Of a stretch of DNA of 64,000 bases, positions 27,079 to 35,070 are shown piece after piece; position 1 is the stretch's first letter, and every line of letters starts with the position of its first letter. Source of the DNA: Bacteroidetes bacterium UBA2664 (lineage in GTDB: Bacteria > Bacteroidota > Rhodothermia > Balneolales > Balneolaceae); the NCBI GenBank assembly GCA_002359315.1, contig DEMS01000001.1:31339-95338 (forward strand). Direction: 5' to 3'. The notes beneath the pieces were generated by a model. That model searched no databases. It was not told the DNA's origin and saw nothing but the letters and a program-made list of their open reading frames with translations. The position numbers and the translations under genes were made by a program.

Positions 27079-28953
27079 TTAGTAAGAAAGTGAATCTTCA
27101 CTGTTTGATCTGTTTCCAACACCATCATAAACTTCAATAATAACTTTATTGGTTGGAGTGGGTCTGAATTCAGGATGATAATAAACCAGGAAGTTCTTTT
27201 CCGGGTCGTATTCAACAATACCTTTTAACCCATTTACAGTTATGGATGATCGTCTGTAATCAATGCCGGTTAAACCATCCCGGGCAGGAACTATCACGAT
27301 ATGCTGGCCTGCATTATTACGATCAATCCTGCTTTTGCCAATCCATGGGCTCAAATTGTCCTCCTTCAGAACAAGTGTACTTATTTCATTCAATGTCGTG
27401 CTAATTACCCTTCCATTGTTATAGGTATTCAGAGCAAATAATCTATTTCTGAAACGATCCACAGAAAAGAGCGCTAATTGAGAATTTCCTTTTAAATGGT
27501 CAGGTAGAAAAAAATTAAATGTGATCGGATTTTTAAGAGGCAATCTGTCCGGCTCAAAGTGAAAAAAGATTTCACCATCAACTACGGTCGTTGAAAGTTG
27601 AATATCCAGAGTATCATAGACGGCATCTTCAGGAAACTGGACCCAAATATTCCGATCGGGTGTTGTAAGAACAGAAGAACTGTTTGGAGAGATTTTTTTC
27701 CGAACAGATTGGCCTGAACGGAAAGGGAAAAGATGTTTAATTCGCTGATAGGAGATATAAGTTTGCTCAGACGGATTGATTTGTGGACCAGAAGTTTTTA
27801 AAGATACATCGGAGAGATAAATAGCCGGAATGGAAGTTTCTCTTTTCGGTATTTCAGGATACGTTGGCACATAAGTAATCTCATGATTACGTTTATTATT
27901 ACCTGTAACCTGAAGAGTCAGAGTTGCTGTTGATTTGTTTCCATAGATATCAGATGCTATGATTTTCAAGGGGTATTTGCCATCTTCAAAATCAATAACC
28001 CCTCTGTTTTTATTGACTTTGTAAAATGGCAATTCATTGCCTTCAACTACAAATAGTCTTTGAAATCCACGTCTGGTTTGGGCAAGAATAGGATAAGATC
28101 TATCCAGAAATAATTGACTGGCTTGTTGGTATGAGAAAAAATCTTTTGATTCGTGAAACAGTGTATCGGACTCATGGACTACAATTAATGAATGAACAGC
28201 ATAAATATTGGGTGTTTGGTTGGCACGGTCGTGTACATTTACAGATAGCCCAACCGGTCCGGATACTGAGATTTCACCAAAATGAAAATCCTGATTTGTT
28301 CTATTAGCTTCAAAAATATTGAAACCTATGGGTTTTAGAGAGTTGGTGTCAAGGTATTCAACTCCAAGTTGACGAAATACGGGGGGTAAATCATCGCTGA
28401 TAGATAAATTAGTTAATAGTGGATTAAAGGGCCTGAAGTAGGTATCGCGTAATTCAAAATGCAAATGTGGGGGGCCTACACCGGTAGATCCTGAGAATCC
28501 GATTGTGTCACCCTGGCTAAATTTAAATGATCGATCCATATGCAACAGATTTAAATCAGCACTATAATCAAGAAGTCTCAAAGAGTCTGCATATGCCTGT
28601 AAACCGGGTTCAAATCTATTTAGATGAGCGTAAACAGAGTAGGTATCATCTTCATGTTTCATGTAAATGACATTTCCATATCCATATGGACTCATACCTA
28701 ATCGAAATATTTCACCGTCTCTGGTTGCAAATACACGGTATCCTTCTTGTCCCCACGTTCGAATATCTAATCCGGCATGAAAATGAGCAGAACGTGTTTC
28801 CGCAAATGTGGATGATAATTGCTGGCTTGCATTTGTAGGCCAAATGTAAGTCACTGAATCTGCGGGTAAAGAGAGGGACTGCGATTTTAGCTCAGAAAAT
28901 GGTGTAATGAGTAACTGTAAGAAAAATATGAGAAAGGTTTTATTAATCCACAT
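27079..28953 (-). CDS. Secreted M23-family metallopeptidase
   Basis: A 624-residue secreted protein (signal about 1-25) with an M23/LytM domain at its N-terminal side: HFHAGLDIRTWG provides the first His and Asp, PHLHFELRD the last His pair. It continues with a long Ig/beta-type region whose strands end in VYDGVGNRSNSEDS, so the catalytic domain is at the front, as in many Bacteroidota M23 proteins of this size. It should cut peptidoglycan cross-links in the periplasm. Its start overlaps the FAH-hydrolase stop by 11 bases, pointing to co-transcription. Confidence 0.9.
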   Translation of the reverse strand: MWINKTFLIFFLQLLITPFSELKSQSLSLPADSVTYIWPTNASQQLSSTFAETRSAHFHAGLDIRTWGQEGYRVFATRDGEIFRLGMSPYGYGNVIYMKHEDDTYSVYAHLNRFEPGLQAYADSLRLLDYSADLNLLHMDRSFKFSQGDTIGFSGSTGVGPPHLHFELRDTYFRPFNPLLTNLSISDDLPPVFRQLGVEYLDTNSLKPIGFNIFEANRTNQDFHFGEISVSGPVGLSVNVHDRANQTPNIYAVHSLIVVHESDTLFHESKDFFSYQQASQLFLDRSYPILAQTRRGFQRLFVVEGNELPFYKVNKNRGVIDFEDGKYPLKIIASDIYGNKSTATLTLQVTGNNKRNHEITYVPTYPEIPKRETSIPAIYLSDVSLKTSGPQINPSEQTYISYQRIKHLFPFRSGQSVRKKISPNSSSVLTTPDRNIWVQFPEDAVYDTLDIQLSTTVVDGEIFFHFEPDRLPLKNPITFNFFLPDHLKGNSQLALFSVDRFRNRLFALNTYNNGRVISTTLNEISTLVLKEDNLSPWIGKSRIDRNNAGQHIVIVPARDGLTGIDYRRSSITVNGLKGIVEYDPEKNFLVYYHPEFRPTPTNKVIIEVYDGVGNRSNSEDSLSY

Positions 28954-29602
28954 CTACTTCTAACGTTGAAAGGTTGTCTCCAAGTGTTGCAAAAATCTTG
29001 TCTCCCTTGTTTATTTGACTTACTCCTTCAGGTGTTCCGGTAAAAATGAGGTCGCCGGAGTTTAATTTGAAATGTGATGATAGATAACTGATTATTTCAG
29101 CCAGTTTAAAGATCATACCGGATGTATTTCCTGATTGTCTTATGTCCCCATTTACAGAAACGGATATGTTTAGGTTTTGGACATCGATGTTCGCCCGTTC
29201 ATTGAAATCAATAAAATTCCCTAAGGGTGCGAATGAGTGAAGCCCTTTTGAAAGTGTCCATGGAAGTCCGGCCTTTTTGGCTTTGGACTGCAAATCTCTG
29301 GCGGTAAGGTCTAACCCAACTGCCAGAGCGAGTACTGATTGAAGTGCATCATCTTCAGTTACATTTAACGTATCTTTGCCAATCAGTGCCACAAGTTCAA
29401 CTTCATGATGAACATTTGAAGAGATGGCCGGCAATATCACTTTTTCATTATTACGAATGATTGAAGAGCGTGGTTTAAGAAAAACAACCGGATCAATGGT
29501 TTTTTCACTCTTCATCTCTTCAATATGTTTGGCATAATTACGGCCAATGCAGTAGATCGTACCAAATTGTAAGTGGGGATATTCCTCTATTTTATATGTC
29601 AT
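28943..29602 (-). CDS. Fumarylacetoacetate hydrolase family protein
   Basis: A 219-residue FAH-fold protein of the short form. Metal ligands are visible as HHEVELVALIG (two Glu) and LDLTARDLQ (Asp), followed by FAPLGNFI and the GDLIFTGTPEGVSQI motif. Members hydrolyse or decarboxylate acylpyruvates and related 2-oxo acids (oxaloacetate decarboxylase is one known case); the substrate here is unknown. It starts at ATG 29600-29602, just after the L21/L27 terminator, and overlaps the M23 gene by 11 bases. Confidence 0.93.
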   Translation of the reverse strand: MTYKIEEYPHLQFGTIYCIGRNYAKHIEEMKSEKTIDPVVFLKPRSSIIRNNEKVILPAISSNVHHEVELVALIGKDTLNVTEDDALQSVLALAVGLDLTARDLQSKAKKAGLPWTLSKGLHSFAPLGNFIDFNERANIDVQNLNISVSVNGDIRQSGNTSGMIFKLAEIISYLSSHFKLNSGDLIFTGTPEGVSQINKGDKIFATLGDNLSTLEVDVD

Positions 29603-29613
29603 AGGGACAAAAT

Positions 29614-29646
29614 AAAAAAAGCCACGATAATAAAATTACCGTGGCT
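29614..29646 (-). terminator. Intrinsic terminator of the rplU-rpmA operon
   Basis: On the minus strand an AGCCACG/CGTGGCT stem (29640-29646 with 29620-29626, loop of 13 that can pair further) is followed by a run of seven T (29614-29620). It lies between the rpmA stop and the FAH-hydrolase start, so it probably separates the ribosomal-protein operon from the genes below. Confidence 0.85.
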
Positions 29647-29669
29647 AGAAAATGGTATAAAATATTTTC

Positions 29670-29924
29670 TTATGCTGGATCTACAGATACAAATTTCCTT
29701 CCGTTACCACGTCTGCGAAACGTAACCGTACCTGCAGATAGCGCGAAAAGAGTGTCATCACTGCCTCTTCCGACATTTTCACCGGGATGAAATTTTGTGC
29801 CTCTCTGGCGGATGATAATATTGCCCGCTTTTACAACTTCGCCGCCGAATTTTTTAACACCCAGACGTTTTGATTCTGAATCACGTCCGTTTCTGGTAGA
29901 GCCTTGTCCTTTCTTATGTGCCAT
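29670..29924 (-). CDS. rpmA: 50S ribosomal protein L27
   Basis: 84 residues, the standard size. It starts MAHKKGQGSTRNGRDSESK directly, so it lacks the cleaved N-terminal extension seen in Firmicutes, and continues GGEVVKAGNIIIRQRGTKFHPG and NVGRGSDDTLFAL. L27 sits at the peptidyl-transferase centre of the large subunit. It follows rplU by about 14 bases in the usual L21-L27 operon. Confidence 0.98.
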   Translation of the reverse strand: MAHKKGQGSTRNGRDSESKRLGVKKFGGEVVKAGNIIIRQRGTKFHPGENVGRGSDDTLFALSAGTVTFRRRGNGRKFVSVDPA

Positions 29925-29938
29925 AATTTACCTCTTTA

Positions 29939-30247
29939 TTAAGAAATTTTTTCAATTTGAAGCTGCGTGATTGCTTGCCTGTGGCCATTTTTGACTCTAT
30001 AGCCTTTTCTTCTCTTCTTTTTGAAGACAATCACTTTGTCAGCTTTAAGGTTTTCAATAATTTTAGCTTCAACTTTAGCTCCCTTGACAGTAGGTTTGCC
30101 AACTTTGATTTTGCCTTTAGCATCTTTTACAAGCAATACTTCATCAAATGTCACAGACTCATCATCTGACGTTAGCCGGTTGACAAATATGTTTTGATCT
30201 TCAGTAACTTTGTACTGATGCCCGCCAATTTTAACGATAGCGTACAT
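29939..30247 (-). CDS. rplU: 50S ribosomal protein L21
   Basis: 102 residues: MYAIVKIGGHQYKVTEDQNIFVNRL at the start, GKPTVKGAKVEAKI in the centre and the rRNA-binding VFKKKRRKGYRVKNGHRQAITQLQIEKI end. It is the first gene of the L21-L27 pair, with the leader on the right side (30248-30416) shared with the divergent small gene. Confidence 0.98.
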   Translation of the reverse strand: MYAIVKIGGHQYKVTEDQNIFVNRLTSDDESVTFDEVLLVKDAKGKIKVGKPTVKGAKVEAKIIENLKADKVIVFKKKRRKGYRVKNGHRQAITQLQIEKIS

Positions 30248-30416
30248 AATTTCTAGGATTCATTAATTTCAAATTTCTTTACAGACACCAAATATAACCT
30301 TTTTTGAAATAATTTAAAATCCTAATAGTTGATTTATTTCTAAAACCGGACATTTCATAAATGTAGATTTTATTGGTTCTTTGAGAAGCTGTATATTTCA
30401 AATAAAAATTTTCGCT

Positions 30417-30584
30417 ATGGAATTGAAAAAACTACCTGATCTCCACAAACAAGCATTCAAATATAAAAATACGAAACGTCTACAACACGATGGTGGACGT
30501 GCCTGGATAAAAGATTCACAACTTTTTGAATCCAGAAAAGATGCCAATGGTCGGTTGAAAACAGTAACGAATGAATCAAAATAA
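30417..30584 (+). CDS. Small basic protein of unknown function
   Basis: A 55-codon frame from ATG 30417 (an in-frame codon at 30381 would add 12 unsupported residues). The product, MELKKLPDLHKQAFKY then NTKRLQHDGGRAWIKD and LFESRKDANGRLK, is basic and hydrophilic with no membrane segment or known motif. It is placed alone between rplU (divergent) and lexA (convergent). Coding is supported only by the clean start, the plausible protein composition and absence of any other gene here; a spurious frame remains possible. Confidence 0.45.
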   Translation: MELKKLPDLHKQAFKYKNTKRLQHDGGRAWIKDSQLFESRKDANGRLKTVTNESK

Positions 30585-30683
30585 TCAACTGATTTGTTTC
30601 AAAACTGATTATTAATTTAAGTTTTCAGAGTTAATAGGAAACAATAATTGATCTGAAACGGCCTGTAAGATTACAGCATATTC

Positions 30684-31343
30684 TCAACTCGCCTTCTTTT
30701 TGGGGATTGCTTTATGAATTCCCGAGCGATTTACATGTCCGATATACTTTCCAATAATTCGAACCTCTTCAAAAATGTCAGGGGATATCATAATATCATT
30801 GTACTCTTTATTTGCAGGTTCTAAACGGAGCCCATCTCTATCATGGTAAATCCTTTTAAGACTGGTTTCACCATTATATAATACGGCACCGATATCTCCA
30901 TCCTGTACATCACTATCCATCAACAGAACAAAATCCCCATCATAAATACCGGCATCTTTCATACTTAACCCGGATACTCTGAGCGCAAACATGTCATCCA
31001 TTCTGGGAAATAACATGTCGAGCGTAATCTGACCTAAATCTGCTTCTACAGCCTCCTGAAGATATCCGGCAGCAATTAATCCACGTACCGGAATACCTGA
31101 ACTCTTTTTAAGTCCCAAATTCCCTTCAAAGTTGGGATGAATATCATACTCTTCATCATTCGTTCGAATCAGGTATCCTTTCTTCAAAAGTGCTTGAATA
31201 TTTTGTGTTACACTATTTGGTGACTTATAATTGAATGCATCCGCTATTTCACGGTAAGTAGGCCAAACATCATATTCTTTCTTATAATCAATAATAAAAT
31301 CAAAAAACTCTTTCTGTTTTCTGGTTAATTGTCCGTTATCCAT
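30684..31343 (-). CDS. lexA: LexA-type SOS repressor
   Basis: A 219-residue LexA. The winged helix is LTRKQKEFFDFIIDYKKEY then WPTYREIADAFNYKSPNSV. The self-cleavage site is Ala92-Gly93 (IAAGYLQEA), the catalytic Ser is Ser127 in VSGLSMKD and the catalytic Lys is Lys163 in ETSLKRIYH. RecA filaments trigger cleavage and de-repress DNA-damage genes. A weak palindrome in its divergent promoter (31352-31385) could be its own operator, see that entry. It is convergent with the small gene 30417-30584. Confidence 0.93.
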   Translation of the reverse strand: MDNGQLTRKQKEFFDFIIDYKKEYDVWPTYREIADAFNYKSPNSVTQNIQALLKKGYLIRTNDEEYDIHPNFEGNLGLKKSSGIPVRGLIAAGYLQEAVEADLGQITLDMLFPRMDDMFALRVSGLSMKDAGIYDGDFVLLMDSDVQDGDIGAVLYNGETSLKRIYHDRDGLRLEPANKEYNDIMISPDIFEEVRIIGKYIGHVNRSGIHKAIPKKKAS

Positions 31344-31351
31344 AAGTAATA

Positions 31352-31385
31352 TTTGTTTATGTATGATATATGTGTAATAAACGAA
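31352..31385. promoter_or_regulatory. Palindrome in the lexA / cyclophilin divergent leader, possible LexA operator
   Basis: The arms TTTGTTTAT (31352-31360) and ATAAACGAA (31377-31385) match inverted in eight of nine positions, 16 bases apart. The site lies between the lexA start (31343) and the start of the divergent lipoprotein (31409). Auto-repression through such a site is common for LexA, but the operator of this group is not known to me and the arms do not match the E. coli or B. subtilis boxes. Confidence 0.35.
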
Positions 31386-31408
31386 AACCTTTTGTTAAAA
31401 ACAATTCA

Positions 31409-33364
31409 ATGAGATATCCATTTAAATTATTTTTTCATCTGATTGCTTTATCCTTCATAATGATGGCATACAGTTCTTGTGCAACAAATGAACCGTATCT
31501 CATAGAAGAGATTGAGATAGATCAAAATCTCAATATACTTTCTGATGCGGTTACTGAGCGAAACGTTGAATTGTTGTGGGATCTAAAAGATAGTTCGAAT
31601 GAAAGAATCTCAGGGTCTGCCTGGAGAGCGCTTGCGATCACGCAAATTGATGATCTTCGAGATTTAATTAATCTTGCTATTGATAAAGATCAAGCGGAAG
31701 CGTGGTATGTATTACGTTTTCAAAATCTTTCTGAATTGGAAATTGAAGTGATCAGTACACATTTCTTCACAAGTGATGCAAAACGTGGCCCCATTTGTTC
31801 GTTCTTCTTTTCAAAAGGCGATGATTGGACACTGGAGATGCTTTTAAAGAATAGTGAAATCGTTCTGGACAATCGAAAATGCGCCATGGCAGTGGGAGGG
31901 ATGTTGACTCGTATCAAAGTGAGTGAGGAGTATATTCAAAGAGTATTGGAACTGTTAAGCGAAACGGTTGACTCCGAAATAAAGTCATATCTACTCTATG
32001 GTTTTTGGCGCTCAGCATTGAACAGGCCAAATCAAGGGACAGATTCATATGAAAAACTTGTACAGTTACTGGAGAGTAGGAAAAATAGTCAGCCGGCCCT
32101 CGTTGATGAGTTTTTAATTAGATTGACCGGAGCGCAGGGATTTAACTTTGTGATGAATAACCGATCAGGGATCGATCTGACTGAACATGTTCAACTTTCT
32201 GTAGAATTGGCCAGGGCTGTGAGGTTTTTGGAAGGTGAGAATTTAGATAAAAATGAGATTTTGAGACTGCTGAATCATACAAATCCTCATGTATCTGTAA
32301 TGACTTTAGAGTCTTTGAAAGAGCTGGATAATCACGATCCATCCTGGTTGACCGGCTTTTCTGAATTACTGGTACATTTTCCGGAGAATGCAGAAGTATC
32401 AATCACAACCCTCGAGTTACTACAAATGAATGATGTAGAAATACCGGGAATGGATGCCATTCTTGATGAGATCGATCAAAACCACCCATACCTTAAAAAC
32501 CGGACATTGGGGCTATTTAAAGAGCGATTAGACTCTGAAACGTATCTGGCAAAAATTCTCGATAATTTGGATCGTGAAGGGATTGAGGCGCAGCATGCTG
32601 CTGTTGCATTATCTGAATTTGCGAATAACTTCTCCACACCATCAGAAATAAGAGATAGAATTCGAATCTCATTGTCAGATGCTATACTCAGTCAAAACAG
32701 ATCCGTCATTACAGCGTCCGGCCAACTTTTGACGAACAGGTATTATTTTGATGAGAATGACAGAAATTTATTTATGGAAGGGTATACCCAAGCTTATGAA
32801 AATCAAAATTTTTCGGTTGCCCAGCTGCTTTTTGGTGTTATGACTGAATTGAGTCTTATAGAAGATGATTTCAATCCGGATTTTCGATTAAATGATTTTC
32901 AAAACCCGGATTGGCAACGCATATTAGAATTGGGAGATGCCCCTCATTGGGTCTTGAATACTGACAGAGGTGAAATCGTGATCCAACTTGATCCCCGGAC
33001 AGCACCATTTACAGTATCATCGATCGACTCATTAACAAGAGCAGGATTGTACGATGGTGTGAATTTTCATCGTGTTGTAAGAAATTTTGTGATACAAGGA
33101 GGGGATTTTGATCGGAGAGATGGCCTGGGGGGGCCGGGCTATAGAATTCCAACTGAGCCGGCTCAATACACATTTAAAAGGGGTGCTGCAGGAATAGCAA
33201 GTTCCGGCCAGGATACTGAAGGAAGTCAATTTTTTATTACACATACATGGACTCCCCATTTAGACGGTCTTTATACGATTTTTGGCGAAGTAATTCATGG
33301 AATGGATGTAGTAGACCGTATTCAGATTGGAGATGTGGTGTTAAGTGCGGAAATTATTAAGTGA
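31409..33364 (+). CDS. HEAT-repeat lipoprotein with C-terminal cyclophilin domain
   Basis: I start at ATG 31409, which gives a lipoprotein signal (MRYPFKLFFHLIALSFIMMAYSSC); an earlier in-frame start at 31370 spoils it. The 651-residue protein has long helical HEAT-like repeats up to about 490, then a cyclophilin-type PPIase domain: APHWVLNTDRGEIVIQLDP, YDGVNFHRVVRNFVIQGGDF, GSQFFITHTWTPHLDG and YTIFGEVIHGMDVVD. The catalytic Arg (FHRVV), Gln and Phe of QFFI are present. It would assist proline isomerisation at the periplasmic side of a membrane. Its stop TGA is built into the first heptamer repeat after it. Confidence 0.9.
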   Translation: MRYPFKLFFHLIALSFIMMAYSSCATNEPYLIEEIEIDQNLNILSDAVTERNVELLWDLKDSSNERISGSAWRALAITQIDDLRDLINLAIDKDQAEAWYVLRFQNLSELEIEVISTHFFTSDAKRGPICSFFFSKGDDWTLEMLLKNSEIVLDNRKCAMAVGGMLTRIKVSEEYIQRVLELLSETVDSEIKSYLLYGFWRSALNRPNQGTDSYEKLVQLLESRKNSQPALVDEFLIRLTGAQGFNFVMNNRSGIDLTEHVQLSVELARAVRFLEGENLDKNEILRLLNHTNPHVSVMTLESLKELDNHDPSWLTGFSELLVHFPENAEVSITTLELLQMNDVEIPGMDAILDEIDQNHPYLKNRTLGLFKERLDSETYLAKILDNLDREGIEAQHAAVALSEFANNFSTPSEIRDRIRISLSDAILSQNRSVITASGQLLTNRYYFDENDRNLFMEGYTQAYENQNFSVAQLLFGVMTELSLIEDDFNPDFRLNDFQNPDWQRILELGDAPHWVLNTDRGEIVIQLDPRTAPFTVSSIDSLTRAGLYDGVNFHRVVRNFVIQGGDFDRRDGLGGPGYRIPTEPAQYTFKRGAAGIASSGQDTEGSQFFITHTWTPHLDGLYTIFGEVIHGMDVVDRIQIGDVVLSAEIIK

Positions 33365-33434
33365 GAAGTGAGAAGTGAGAAGTGTCTACTACGCTAAAGC
33401 TTCGTTGAGCAGGGAAAAGTGAAAAGTGAGAAGC
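33361..33434. repeat. Heptamer repeats (GTGAGAA x3; GAAAAGTGAAAAGTGAGAA)
   Basis: Three GTGAGAA units begin inside the stop codon of the HEAT-cyclophilin gene (stop at 33362-33364), then a gap, then GTGAAAAGTGAGAA units at about 33417-33430. This is the same family as the other intergenic heptamer elements. Two hairpins follow at 33450-33469 and 33523-33549. Confidence 0.85.
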
Positions 33435-33449
33435 TTTCAGCAATTCGTT

Positions 33450-33469
33450 ATCCTGACGAAGGTCAGGAT
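33450..33469. repeat. Palindromic REP-like hairpin
   Basis: Arms TCCTGAC (33451-33457) and GTCAGGA (33462-33468), loop GAAG. Closely related in sequence to the two 27-base palindromes at 33523-33549 and 34988-35014, so probably a diverged copy. Confidence 0.75.
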
Positions 33470-33522
33470 CTCAAGATTTATTAGTTCAATATAATCAATA
33501 GCTTATGCAAGATCATTGGCCT

Positions 33523-33549
33523 GAGATCCTGAAATAAATTCAGGATGAC
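33523..33549. repeat. 27-base REP-like palindrome, copy 1
   Basis: A palindrome with arms ATCCTGAA and TTCAGGAT around a short AT loop. It is an exact reverse complement of the 27-base block at 34988-35014, so the two flank the glutaryl-CoA dehydrogenase gene as perfect inverted repeats. Confidence 0.85.
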
Positions 33550-33609
33550 TTTTAGAGGATTGGTAAATCGTATAAAAGTACCTCAGTCTTCTTCGTTCTA
33601 CTTTTTCAA

Positions 33610-34818
33610 TTAATCATTTCCTAATGGAGTAAAAGCCTGAATTCCGGTGATTTCTCTGCCAAGAATTAACCCGTGAATGTCGTATGTCCCTTCATAGGTA
33701 TTCACAGATTCCAGGTTCATTACATGATGAATGACCCTGTATTCGCCCGAGACCCCATTTCCTCCATGCATATCTCTGGAAACACGAGCAATATTGAGCG
33801 CTTTTGAGACATTATTTCGCTTTGCAAGTGAAACCATACTTGGGTGCAATCGTCCCTGATCTTTCAGCTGACCTAAACGCCACGCAAGCATTTGCATTGA
33901 GGTTATATCGGTAAGCATATCAGCCAATTTAGTTTGTGGAAGCTGATTTGCAGCTATAGGTTTTCCAAACTGTTTTCTATCAAGTACATATTGCCGTGCT
34001 TTTTGATAGCAGAACTCTGCAGCACCAATGGCTCCCCAGGCAATTCCGTAACGTGCACTGTTGAGGCACATAAAAGGTCCTTTAAGTCCACGGATTTCAG
34101 GAAAAACATTCTCGTCAGGGACAAATACATCATCAAAAACCAATTCACCGGTTGATGAAGCTCGAAGACTCATTTTGTGCTTTGTTTCGGGTGCCGAAAA
34201 CCCTTTCATTCCTTTTTCAAGAAGAAACCCTCTTATAACCGGCTTATCTTCTTTATTTTCTTTCGCTTTAGCCCAAACCACGGCAAGATCAGAAATCGGA
34301 GAATTTGTAATCCACATTTTGGCTCCATTTAAAATCCAGCCTCCATCTGTTTTTACGGCAATAGACTCCATGGATCCGGGATCAGACCCATGATTGGGTT
34401 CTGTGAGACCAAAACAGCCGATCATTTCACCGGATGCTAGTTTTGGCAAATATTTCATTTTTTGATCCTCAGTTCCGAATACAGAGATCGGGTACATCAC
34501 CAGAGAGGATTGTACAGACATAAATGATCGATACCCTGAATCGACACGTTCAACTTCTCTGGCGACTAAACCGTAAGCCGTTTCACTTGCACCAACGCCT
34601 CCATACTTTGGATCGATCGTAGCGCCAAGTAATCCCAGGTCACCCATCTCCTTAGCGATATCCATATCAAAAATTTCATCCTGATTCCCTGCCAGCGCCC
34701 GAGGTTCCAGTCGGGATTGTGCATATTCACGAGCCGTTTCCATGATCATTTTGTCATCTTCGGATAGCTCTGACTCAAAGAAATATGCGTCGTCAATGTT
34801 GAATTGTGTTTTAGCCAT
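33610..34818 (-). CDS. Glutaryl-CoA dehydrogenase (acyl-CoA dehydrogenase family)
   Basis: A 402-residue flavoprotein. It shows the acyl-CoA dehydrogenase motifs CFGLTEPNHGSDPG and MWITNSPISDLAVVWAK, GLKGPFMCLNSARYGIAWGAIGAAE and the catalytic Glu376 in NTYEGTYDIHGLILGREITG. The NTYEGTYD form and the FMCLNSARYGI stretch are those of glutaryl-CoA dehydrogenases, which oxidise and decarboxylate glutaryl-CoA to crotonyl-CoA in lysine/tryptophan breakdown. Electrons would pass to ETF (etfA/etfB at 45866-47692). It is isolated between two repeat blocks rather than in an operon. Confidence 0.92.
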   Translation of the reverse strand: MAKTQFNIDDAYFFESELSEDDKMIMETAREYAQSRLEPRALAGNQDEIFDMDIAKEMGDLGLLGATIDPKYGGVGASETAYGLVAREVERVDSGYRSFMSVQSSLVMYPISVFGTEDQKMKYLPKLASGEMIGCFGLTEPNHGSDPGSMESIAVKTDGGWILNGAKMWITNSPISDLAVVWAKAKENKEDKPVIRGFLLEKGMKGFSAPETKHKMSLRASSTGELVFDDVFVPDENVFPEIRGLKGPFMCLNSARYGIAWGAIGAAEFCYQKARQYVLDRKQFGKPIAANQLPQTKLADMLTDITSMQMLAWRLGQLKDQGRLHPSMVSLAKRNNVSKALNIARVSRDMHGGNGVSGEYRVIHHVMNLESVNTYEGTYDIHGLILGREITGIQAFTPLGND

Positions 34819-34905
34819 GTCGGTAAATTTTACTTCGGGTGATGAATGTTTATAACGTTTTATGAAATGTAATAAATTTCGATTTGGGAACCATGGGATT
34901 GAAAA

Positions 34906-35070
34906 GTGAAAAGTGAAAAGTGAAAAGGCAGAAGGCAGAAGGCAAAAGGCAGAATGACTTTACTTCGTTATCCAAACCCTAATCATTGTCATCCTGAATT
35001 TATTTCAGGATCTCAACACTTTTCCAACCATTTGTCTCCACTTCTGCCTTCCGCTTTTCACTTCTTCACT
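34906..35070. repeat. Heptamer element around a REP palindrome, next to the amidohydrolase stop
   Basis: Left end: three GTGAAAA units (34906-34926) then four GGCAGAA-type units (34927-34954). Right end: complementary TTCTGCC, TTTTCAC and CTTCTTCACTC units up to 35070. The two sides are inverted with respect to each other and enclose the 27-base palindrome at 34988-35014. The right edge abuts the amidohydrolase stop codon (35071). Confidence 0.85.
34988..35014. repeat. 27-base REP-like palindrome, copy 2
   Basis: Exact reverse complement of 33523-33549. Arms ATCCTGAA / TTCAGGAT. It lies inside the heptamer element 34906-35070. Confidence 0.85.
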
